Source of the DNA: Oryzias latipes
Lineage: Eukaryota > Chordata > Actinopteri > Beloniformes > Adrianichthyidae
Direction: 5' to 3'
NCBI RefSeq assembly: GCF_002234675.1
Contig: NC_019880.2
Span: forward strand, 19,790,789-19,854,788
DNA length: 64,000 nucleotides
Shown here: positions 46,475-58,400 of the stretch, piece after piece
Layout of the letters: each line of letters starts with the position of its first letter
Numbering within the stretch: the first letter of the stretch is position 1
Notes under the pieces: model-generated
The model's database searches: none
What the model was told of the DNA's origin: nothing
What the model saw: only the letters and a program-made list of their open reading frames with translations
Position numbers and translations under genes: made by a program

Positions 46475-49400
46475 ATGACAACAAGGAAGTCGGGCTCACG
46501 ACTCGAGACCGAAATTGAGCGGTGCCGTTCAGAAGGACAGTGGGATAAGATACCGGAGCTGGTGCGTCAGTTGTCGGCTAAACTCATCTCCAACGGTAGG
46601 AAACGTGCGGGTTGTCCCAGCATCTGTTCCACGAAGGAGGCCTTCCCCCCGGCCCGAGACCGCGGTTCTTCCTGACCGGGACAGCCCTGGTGCTGGCAGT
46701 ATTTCTAGGGATGCCCGCCTGAAAACGGAAATCGCTGGTCATTTCAAAGACAGTTAATCTGTTTTTATTTATGTGAACACACAGAGATACGTAGAATTTT
46801 CATAAACAAGCACCGGCATACCGGGTCACCTTTAAAGTTTAAACAAAATTTGACTCAGAAGTGTGACATAAAGGATACGCCTTTGCTCCTTCCTTGACTT
46901 TTAAATTAATGATACAGTAGTAGTCATAGTAAATTAGAAACGGTGATTAATTTATCCGTGATACGTTTATATTTTCGCCACTAAGAAGGTGTTTCTGGGT
47001 TTATTAGCACCACATAATAACACTGCAATGTTGTATAAAATGATTTTAACAATTTTTGGTGAGTTTACATCAGAAACGTTTTTGATATCATGTATTTATT
47101 TGCTGTGTGAACCTGCATTTTGTCTAAGGTGAAGGTCAATCATTTAATGAACACAGTTTGTTCTTCTGCCAGGCTGCTAGCTTAGCTGCTTATCATAGTA
47201 AGCTATGTTTGATGCTACAAGCTAGCTGTGAAACTCCGTAAAGAAGCTGCTGCTGCAGTTTTCAGGATGCCAATCCAGTTACCAATGTAGATAACATTCA
47301 ATGACCATTCTATGACATTCTTATTGTGTAATATAACAATTAAATGTTTGTGTTCCTACTGTTTTGGACGCTGTAAATATACCGGAAAAAATATCAGGAA
47401 CTGGATGCTACAATTATGTTCCAATCCAACTAATTCATCTAAGTACCATAACTGTGTGTGATCAGTATTTTTATCGAAATAATTCAAAAACAAAAAACTA
47501 TACGTTAAAGGTGGCGCCCCTTTGTTTCTTCCTTTTTCCGTCAGAATCTATTCATGAATAAATACATAAATAACAAACCCCTCATGGATAGTCTTGTATC
47601 TATTCACTATAGATTTTATTAAATGAAAATAATCTGTCCTTAAAAAATATTGTCGAAATTGTCTTTATTCTGTAATACATTGAGATCAAATGTAAAAAGA
47701 TTTATTGTCAGATTTTCCTATTTTAATGCTATTTATAAGCTGTCAGTGTTGCAGTAAAGCATTAGTGTTATGAATGAAAAAGTATTTCTTTATTTTTAAC
47801 AAAAAAAGTTGGATTTATGAACATATATTTGTTGGATATTATAGAGGGGTTGAGGTCATAGCTTAGGTTGAAAAGTGTTGTTTGAAGCATTTGTGTATTT
47901 ATTCTCTTTAGAGTGAAAATTTTCATTCTCTCTGGGATATAAATTTCCTTTTTATCAGGTAAAAAGTTGAAAACTATAAGAACACTGAAGTAACAAGTGA
48001 GGTTGTCAGAATTAATGGAACAAAAGCAACAATAAAAATAGTGAGAAGTGAGAACAGCCCTTTTCAGGAAGACTGCGCTGCCAGCACTCCCCCCAGCCTA
48101 ATACACACACCTGCTTTCTCCATAAAGCTAGCAGTGAGAGGCTAATCACCTTTATTTTAGATGCACATATGCACATCCATGTTTGTAGAAGTTTGGCTGT
48201 TGTTTGTTTTCGTGTGCGAAACTCAGACAGAGAGGCCAGCTGTAGTTTGATGTCATGAAATTGGTGGCACCCACATCGGGTGCTTCAGAGATAGAGTAGT
48301 CTTACTTTCGGGTAAGAAAATGAACTCCGAAAATAACTAATATTTCATAGAAAATGTGTTTTTTAGTGTGCCAAAGGTAATATATTATTATATATATGGA
48401 TATATTTTACTCTGAAAGGCTAAATAAAAGATGATACAGGCCCTTTAACAAAAGATGAATGTGCTGGAAATTATCAGCATAAGAGATTAGAAGTAATAGT
48501 TTCATATTTCAATCTAGTCATTGGATAGAATACACCATTTTTTTAACTACCATGTTGCCAAGTTAAATCTGACTCTGCTACGTTTAAGCACTGTATTAGA
48601 TTCAAATTAGTACTGCAATGGAAATATTTTCCTGAGCTTTAAATTTAAGTGTTTGAGTAGTGCCACCTCGTGATTATGTAGGAAATCTGTAGATAGATTC
48701 ATCTGTGATCATGCCTTTTTGCCCAAATCTATTTATTCGTCAACATAACAAAATATGCTGCATGTTGACATAGAAATTTGACCAAGGAGTGCTTTGAACT
48801 CCTAGATTTAAAAGCACAAAATGTGTCAACAAAATATTTTCTTTCATAGACACATTTTTTCAATCAATTCATCTCAGGTTAACATAAAAAAATAGTAGTA
48901 AATTTGAAACTGTTTAATGTGGATCAGGACTCTAGACTACATTTTTTACCACTGGTTGCACCGGTGCACCTAACTTTTTTTCTGTGCACCGACCTTCTCA
49001 ACCACATTGTAAGTAACTCAGCCATTTTGGATGGTCACTTTCCTTTTTAATTGCTGTCAGTATTAGCATTAAGACTTGAAAATTATTAACTTACAAATTG
49101 GTAAACATAAAGCCCTTTATTTGAAACATAATTCCACAATAATGCTAAATTACATAAAAAGTCCCACTCCATTGAAATTCAGTTGTTTTTAACATGATCT
49201 TGTAGCATTTTTCTCTTGATAAGAGGACTTTAAGAATCTTGAAGAACCTTGAGAATTTAAGATTAAAAAAGCATTTCTGATTTTCTTTATTCAAATTCTT
49301 TATTCAAATTAGCACAAATAAAAACGCTTTGTTTGAAAAAGCTCAAATTTGTGACACAAGCAAGTGAAATGGATGGAAACTATGTCCTAGAAAATGACTG

Positions 49401-52400
49401 GTTTCTTTATTCTCGCTTAAAAACAGCATGATCATAATTAAAAGAACACTGGGAACGCTTTGAAAATAGTTTTAAATATAGTTGGAGTGGGACTTTAAAA
49501 TACTTCACTTGGCTGAAATTTGAACTAAAAAAATATAAAACGTATAAAAGTTTTGTGATTAGTACAGAGCATTTCCAGAATAACTTCAATTCAAATATGT
49601 TTTGATTGCAGCATCTCTGTTTGGGTCTGCGGTGACTTTGTTGTTTTTGGTTTAAGGCGCTTCATGCCAAATAACGTTCCGCCAAAATGATGGACAAAAG
49701 TCCAACTAGTTACGTTTCTTCTTTGTTTCCTTTTTTTAACAATTCTTTTTGATTTTTTAAAAATTACTTTAGTTTTTTTTTCCGGTTTCTTTTTTTTAAA
49801 AAATTGTTTTGGTTTGTGGAATTTTGTTTTGATTTCTAAAATTTGATGTTTTTTTGTTATTGCTTTTTTAATAGTCGTTTTCGCGTCATATGATCTGATC
49901 TTCAGGCCACCGTAATTAATCCTTTAACCCCAAAAATGTCACATTACTGACACATAAATAACACAGGTTCTTTTTTATATACAGTAAATCTTTAACCGTT
50001 CACACGATCTCAGCAGATTCTAAAGCGGCTTTTCTTTCTGGCTTTGCACTGATATGCAACACATTACTAGCGTGAGGCTGAGGCGCAAAGCTGCTTTTGT
50101 CTGCAGCAGAATCCGCTGATAAACATTGATTACGTAAATACTTCACAACTGCACAGTGTTGCAAATCAGCACGAGGCGGCTTTTCTCTGCTTCAGAATCC
50201 ACTTGAAAAGTTACAGAACTCAAAAGAATGTGAACAGTAGAGCTGAAGTTCCGGAGTTTAAGGATTTTAACAGAATTTTTTTTAATCCGCTCCAACTGCA
50301 GCCAGCACACAGAACAAGTCATAAACAAAAACAATCATTCTTATTCGAGGTGTGTTACAGTATCCCCGTCACACACGTACAGAAAATGAGATTTTCAGAG
50401 TAGTGGAGATTATGCCCCCCCCAACACACACAGAACGGCTCGGTGTGATCATGGATTTTTTTGGGGGGGGGGGGGGGGGGCACTTTGGAAAAATTCAGTC
50501 ACATGTGCGACTCTGGAGCCCTGTGGATCCTGTTTTACTCCCTCAAAGCTTGTCAAACGTGGGAAGATGTTGTGGTTCTTAACTAACTTAAACAAACTGT
50601 TCTATGTATTTTTCTAGATGATCTTGGTGAGCTGCTGTTGGGAGAATGCAAGCTCCAGGTTTACTTGAAAGAGAATCCTATCAAGCAGGGTTCAAGTCCC
50701 AGAGGCCCACGGCTCAAACTGGTGGAGGTCAGGAAACATCTCACTGCTGCTCTGGACAGAGGAAACTTAAAGGTAACTCTATCACGTTTGGGACATGAGA
50801 CACTTTCTAAATGTTAGACTCTATTTCATGCAGAAATCAGAAGTTTAGGTCCCGACATTCATATGTATATTATTTTCTTCTAGCCTGATTACCTCCAGGA
50901 AGCCAGTCTGTTGATGGCAAAACTCTGTTATGTTGAAGCAGAGTTCAGAGAGGCTTTAGGTAACCTTCCCAGTTTCTGTACAATCTATCTGAACATTTGA
51001 ACCCGAGTCAATTCATTAGTTTCTTCCCCCTGCTTGACGTCTTTCCAGGTCACTACGGTAGGGTGAACCTGGATGAAATGCAGCTGGCAGGTGCTCCTGT
51101 CTACAGGTTGTCCATGATAGCAGAAGCTTATGCCACCAAAGGTACGAAGACACACCCACAGGCCATATTCATGTCCCTGGCCTGCTCAAGATCATCTCAT
51201 TGTCCTCAGTCCAATTTGCACTAATACTTACAGCACTCTCCTTATGATAGTTTGTTTATTAGTATCTGATCATAAAGTTTATTTGTTAAATACATTGAAA
51301 CAGGGTTACTGACTGATATAATTTAAGTCGTTTTCTTCTTTTTTATGTTAATTATACCATTGTCTTTATTTACTGTTTTATCTCAAATCAAATATTTGTT
51401 ATATCATAAATTTCTGTTTTGTCAAAAAATAGAATATTGGAAATATTTGAGTCACTGTTCAAAACACATGAGTTTTTTTTTTTGGTGTTTAAGATGATCT
51501 GTGGTCCAAAACATGATCATTGGGCCCTTGCATATGAGGAAGAGGAGGAGAGAAAGATGCAGACGTTCATTTGTAGAAGAAGCTGGCTTTTCTCAGTGAT
51601 TTGTCCGAGCACAGTGAGGTAATGTTAAAGGAAAGAAAGAAGTGGTAGCAAACTACAGTATTCAGGCTGGGTTTAAAAAGAAAATCAAGCCAGGATTAAT
51701 TATTTCTTAGAAAAGCCAATTAATTTAATCAAATCCATGTACCAATTTTCCTCTTAAGTAATTATTGTGTTGTATTCAGACAAAAATTTGCTTTCAGTGA
51801 GTTATAATACCACAGTTCCTCTTTAAAAAAAGAAAAAAGAAAATCCCACCTTCTTCAACTTTTCTCACTAGTTATCTAGAAAGTGTTTTTCATCCCCACA
51901 AAGAATTGTGGTCTAGAACAGAAATATAAAAAAGTATATCTTGAACTGTGAATTAAATCAACATCTTATGAATTGAATTGATTCAATGTTTTTTCAGTTA
52001 TGCAGTGTTGAGAGCTTTGAACAGGAGCCTCAACATTTGTGTGTCATGCAATTTTGGGTCAAAGGCCAAATCCGAGATTAGGTATATCCGAATTCCCACC
52101 CTAAGCCCTAACTACTTAAAAACTATATAGTGCGGGACTACGTAGTGCCCTGGATTTTATAAGCAATGACACCATGCTCACTTTTTTTTTTTAAACGTCG
52201 AATATGGTGTCATCGATTTCATGAATTGAAAATCTAATTGATATGAGCGTTTTGTGACTGCTATTTATGAATCCAATGTGTTCTGAAGATGAAAACTTTA
52301 ATAGTTTAAAAAATATATTTAAATAGATCTTTTGCAAAAAATATTTTATCGCAATGCATTGTGGTCTATAGTCAACAATCTAGTGAGCTTCGATGCACAC

Positions 52401-55400
52401 TGGTTTTTAGCAGAAACTTCTGGGAAATATCTCGTTCCTGTTCTAGGAATCATGTGGCCATGGTGTTCATGCAGTTGGTTGACCAGCAACATTCATTTGA
52501 CTTGAAGCCCCCATTTGTAGAGTTGTGACGAGGAAGATGCAAGAGACCAGATCCAAAGATTTAGAAGAGCTCAAAGGGTTTACAGTGGGGCAGAAAAGTA
52601 AAATAAGCCACCAAATGTGCAAATTCTCAGACTTAAAAAGGTGAGAAAGGCCTTTAAATTTCATCATAGATATACCTCAACTATGAAAGACAAAATGAGA
52701 AAAAAAAGCCAGAAAGTCACATTGACTAATTTTTGAAGAATTTATTTATAACTTATGATGGAAAATTGGCATTTGATCAATTCAAACGTTCAACTCAATA
52801 CTTTATTATATACTCTTTATTGGCAATGACAGTAGTCAAACGTTTTCTGTAAGGCTTCACAAGGTTTTCACAAACTTTCTGGTAATTTGACCCTTTCCTC
52901 CATGCAGATCTCCTCTAGAGCAGTGATGTTCTGGGGCTGTCGCTGGGCAATACAGACTGTCAACTCCCTCCAAAGATATTCTATGGGGTTGAGATCTGGA
53001 GACTGGCTTCTCCTTTGTTACCCGGGTAGTGTTTTGGGGATCGTTGTCATGCTGAAAGACCCAGCCACGTTTCATTTTCAGTGCCGTTGCTGACGGATAT
53101 TTCTTGCAATATCCGACCAAATAAGTCACTTTTGCTTCCTTATATGGCCGCCGCCATTTTGAAACCATTCAACAGTGACTGGTCCGAGTCGCTCTGAGTC
53201 ATAGCCTCACAGGAGGGGGCTTATTGCGAGTCCCCACCTCTTTCCAGGCCTTTACCTCTTTAATGTGGGTCATTAGCTGCGTTTAGATTACACGTTTGCG
53301 CAAAACTTTATCGCAATTCTAGAAAAGGCGAAAAAAGATAATTACACTGTTTCCATTAAAAATAATTATGTGATAAAACAAACTTACGCAATAAGTCATT
53401 GATAAACACGGATGTGAACAGTACCTTGATTTACAGCAGATGCTTTCAAATGTGTGACTGTGAATATCTTATTACAGTGCAGGGACTTGCTGTTTGGGGA
53501 TGGGTTGAGCTATCCATTGTTTTTAGTGCTCTATGTTCCCCCCCAATGCTTTACAGTTGGTATGGTGTTCTTTGGATGCAACTCAGCATTCTTTCTCCTC
53601 TGAACACGAGTAGGGTTCTTGACAAAAAGTTCTATTCTTGTTTCATCTGACCATAGGACATTCTCCCAATCCTGTCCTGGATCATCCAAATGCTCTCTAG
53701 CAAACTTTAGATGAGCCTGCACATGTACTGGATTTAGCAGGGGGACACGTCTGGCACTGCAGGATTTGGTGATGTAGTGTGCTACTAAAAGTAGCTTTTG
53801 TTACTTTGGTCCCAGCTGTCTGCAAGTCATTCATTAGGTCCCCCTGCGTGGTTCTGGGATATTATCAATGGTCTTGTATGTCTTCCATTTCCTAATAATT
53901 GGTCCCACAGTTAATTTCTTCACACAGAGTTGCTTACCTGTTGCAGATTCAGTCTTCCTAGCCGGGTACAGGTCAACAATTTTGTTTCTGTTGCCTTTAG
54001 ACAGCTGTTTGGTCTTGGCCATAGTAGAGTTTGGAGTGTGACTTTCTGAGGTTGTGGACAGGTGTCTTTCATATAGAGAACAACTTCAAACAGGAGCCAT
54101 TAAAACAGGTAACAAGTGGAAGACCTCCTCTTACAGAAGAAGTTACAGGTCTGTGAGAGCCAGAAATCTTGCTTGTTTGTAGCTGACCAAATACCGTATT
54201 TTCCGGGCTATAGAGCGCACCTGAGTACAAGCCGCACCCCCCTAATTTATAAAGGATAAGCAATTTTGTACATACACAAGCCGCACCTGGTAGTAACAGG
54301 TAACAAGGCTGGTTAAAAAAACGTACCAGTAAAAGTCACTGAGAGCAGCAGTGACTTATAAGTGCGCTTGCCTCTGCGCCTACAGACCACACCACACTAA
54401 AGACTTCTACACTTGCTCACACTTCTCTGCTCTGTTTTTATTCAGTTCAAAGTAAAATTCTAATTTTCAGAGATGAACAAATGTCAGTTTTCATTAATCT
54501 TACTCATACATAAGAGCTGACAAATATTTTCATTGTTGCTTTTTTTCTGAATTATACTAACTAATCTGTTTGGGTTGTATTTTTGATGCAGCGTGATAAC
54601 TTAAGTAGTTTTTCCATCAGTTATTCTGTCTCTTTGATTTTCTCTCAACCAGTATTTGTCCTTTAACTGTTTCCAGGCTTGTGTCTGGAGAAGGTCCCAG
54701 CCGGCTCTCCCTCTTTATCCAACAAGAACAGCGGCTCTCCATCATCTAGTAGAAGCACAACCGATAGGGAACAGGAAATCATCACCTGCTATGAGAAGTC
54801 TGGAGACATAGCTTTGCTTTACCTTCAGGAAGCAGAGAAGGTCTGTGTGTTTTAGGCCTGCACAATATACCGCAAATTTATCGTTATCGCAATATCCAGC
54901 TCTGCAATATGCATATCGCAAAAGACGGCGAATATCGCAATAAATCGCAAACCCAAAATGTGTTAAAACAATCTTCTAGCAGCTTGAAGCATTTAACACA
55001 TCAAATAAATCCCTTTATGCTTTGACCAATCAGATGGACGCCTTCCCATTGTTGACCAATCAGATGGAGGCCTATTATGTTAACCCTGGTCCTGAAGAGC
55101 CTCAACCCTGCCTGTTTTCCAGCTCTCCTTAACCAGCTTGCTGTTGATTGGCTGACTCAAGTGATTTCACATCCTGATTGACTGAACACACCTGATTTTG
55201 GTTATCATTATCGAGCAGTCTAGGGAGAATTGGAAAACAGACAGGGTTGAGGCTCTTGAGGACCAGGGTTAGCCACCCTGACGTTTGTCCCCCATGTCGA
55301 TGAGGGTCATTTGGAGTATAATTTTTAAACTGTTGCAATGAAATGGGAATGATGTTTTTGTTTATTTTTCTATTTGTTTATTTACCGCAAATTTATCGTT

Positions 55401-58400
55401 ATCGCAATATTGATCACTAATATCGCATATCGCAAGTTTTCCTCATATCGTGCAGCCCTAGTGTGTTTTTAATGCGTGCTGCTGACATATACAGCAAACA
55501 CGCATTCACCAGAAGCGACTTAGCATACAAGTTTGACTAAAATGACTGTAGAAAATTCTAGATTCACACTGAAGGCATCAAAACTATGAATTAACACATG
55601 TGGAATTATAAACGTAACAAAAAAGTGTGAAATAACTGAAAATATGTCATATTCTAGGTTCTTCATAGTAGCCACCTTTTGATTTGATTACTGCTTTGCA
55701 CACTCTTGATGAGCTTCCAGAGGTAGTCCCCTGAAATGTTTTTCACTTCACAGGTGTGTCCTGTCAGGTTTAATAAGTGTCATGTCTTGTCTTATAAATG
55801 AGGTTGGGACCATTAGTTGTGTTGTGCAGAAGTCAGATGGACACACAGCTGATAGTCCTACTGAATAAACTCTTGGATAATGGCAAGAAAAAAGCAGCTA
55901 AGTACAGAAAAACGAGTGGCCATCATTACTTTAAGAAATGAAGGTCAGTCATCCCAAAAATTGGGAAAATTTTGAAAGTGTCCCCAAGTGCAGTCAGAAA
56001 AACCATCAAGCACTACAAAGAAACTGGCTCACATGCAGACCGCCCCAGGAAAAGAAGACCAAGAGTCACCTTCGCTGTGGAGGATAAATTCATCCGAGTC
56101 ACCAGCCTCAGAAATGGCAGGTTAACAGCAGCTCAGATTAGAGAGCAGGTCAATGGCACACAGAGTTCTAGCAGCAGACATATCTCTACAACAACTGTTA
56201 AAAGGAGACTGTGTGAATCAGGCCTTCATGGTAGAATATCTGCTAGGAAACCACTGCTAAAGAAATGCAACAAGCAGAAGAGACTTGTTGGGGCTAAAGA
56301 ACACAAGGAATGGACATCAGACCAGTGGAAATCTGTGCTTTGGTCTGATGAGTCCAAAGTGGAGATTTTTGGTTCCAACCGGTCTGCGTTTAGTTGGACC
56401 ATCATTTCTTTTTCAACAGGACATTGACCCCAAACACACCTCCAGGCTGTGGAAGAGTTATTTGACCAAGAAGGAGAGTGATGGGGTGCTGAGCCAGATG
56501 ACCTGGCCTCCACAGACACCTGAACCTGAACCCAATCCAGATAATTTAGGGTGAGCTGGACTGCAGAGTGAAGGCAAAAGGGCCAACAAGTGCTAAGCAT
56601 CTGTAGGAACTCCTTCAAGACTGTTGGAAGACCATTTCAGGTGACTACCTCTGGAAGTTCATCAAGAGAATGCCAAGAGTGTACAAAGCAGTAATCAAAT
56701 CAAAAGGTGGCTACTATGAAGAACCTAGAATATGACATATTTTCAGTTGTTTCACACGTTTCTGTTGTGTTTATAATTCCACATGTGTTAATTCATAGTT
56801 TTGATGCCTTCAGTGTGATTCTGCAATTTTCATAGTCATGAAAATAAAGAAAACTCTTTGAATGAGAAGGTGTGTCCAAACTTTTGGTCTGTTCTGTATA
56901 TATATTTATTTTGCAATTTTTTTTATAGGCATTATCAGCAGGTATCCAGAACCGCAGCCCAAAACCTGGACCAACAACCCAAGAACAGGAACTAGGCTAC
57001 TTCCTGGAGACAGGCCTGCAGAGGGCTCACGTCATCCACTTTAAAAATGGGTAGGATCCCAGAATAAAGGATCTATATTTGTTGTTTACTCCTAGTTTAG
57101 AAGAAGGATCGGTACATTTCATGTACTACTCATGTGCAGCCACTTTGTGGGCACATTCACCCACTTGGCTGTTGGAGAGCTTGTGCTTGGTGAACTAAAG
57201 CAGAAATACGTGAATTTGCTGAAGTAAAAAACAAAACTTCCATATTCTTCGTATTAAATTATGCTATTTTAAGCTGAGCTGGATCCGCTTAGATGTCACG
57301 ACAGCGAACTTTGTTACATTTGTGTGTGTTACCTTTTTAAGTCATATTTCCTGTAATTGTACTACAGTACATGTCACAGTGTGATGTCTCAAAGAATTTT
57401 AGCCATGTAGAGTTTAAGAAAAGGAAAATAGTCAAAATCGTTCACTTTTTTCAGTCGAGCTCCTAAAGAGCCTGAATCTTACAGGAACGTAAGAACGCAT
57501 TTACACACACCTGTGCATGTAGGCTGATTATACATGCAAGCTGACAGGTGGCCAAAAAAAAGCAAATGCATAGAGTTGTGGTCTTCTATATGTGGTGCTT
57601 TTTTTATTGAAAATATAATTAATTTTTCTAAAGAAAAACAGCATATTCCAGTAATCTCACTTGAATCTTGAATGGCATGTTTGTAATTTAACATATCTTG
57701 GCTAAATTGATCTAACAAGCCCGCTTCTGTCTCATTTATGTATATGGGCTTATCAAGATACTAGGAACATTATGTAAAAAAAAAACATTGATAGAAATTA
57801 GGAGATGTTACTGTAATCTCTCTGGATTTAACAGTATTTTTGAACGTTTTTTTTTTTGTCGTCTCTTTCTGTTTTGTAGCAATCTGACACAGGGTGTGGG
57901 CAGATTTCGAGAGATTCTTCGCGCTGTTGAGACCAGAACCACCCAAAACCTTCGAATGGTGAGCTATTAGCCAGAGAATAATAACCCGAAATCTTTTTTT
58001 TTTTATTAAGTTAAAGGCGCTCTGGGCTGAAACACAGAATATCGCTGTGTAGTTTTGGAAAACAAAACCCTTCCTGACTTTCCGTTAGACGGACTTTTTA
58101 ATGGAACAGATTCATTTTCTGAGGTATTGCCAAGAAGGTGATATTTATAGCCTTTCTTTAGTGCCTTACCTCAGAGAGCTTTCTCTGCCCCATCTTAGTG
58201 TCACACAATGCAAACATTGTGTGACAACGGCTAAAGTTATTCCTGAAGTAAAGTGGATTACAAAAAATTCTCCAGAATGCAGTTTTAAGCTTAATTTTCT
58301 TTATATATGTCCTCTATCATCAGAAAAAATGTCACAAGAACATGTTAAAAATACAAAAACAACTGTTTAGTTTTGTTTTTTGTCATATGGCAATTCAGTA

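Larger units (their letters stand above)
46596..50617 (+). other. ttc7b intron 1 (4 kb)
   Basis: AT-rich. Contains repeats at 48050-48445 and 49158-49496 and a G run at 50462-50480. The remainder shows nothing recognisable. Confidence 0.6.
51142..54676 (+). other. ttc7b intron 4 (3.5 kb)
   Basis: AT-rich to 52580, then a Tc1-like remnant (52583-54195) and a further element start (54196-54400). The rest is unremarkable. Confidence 0.6.
54841..56928 (+). other. ttc7b intron 5, 94% transposon
   Basis: A hAT-type element (54853-55460) and a Tc1-like element (about 55541-56896) fill 1964 of 2088 bp. Only 12 bp remain at the donor side, 80 bp between the elements, and 32 bp at the acceptor side. 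Confidence 0.85.
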
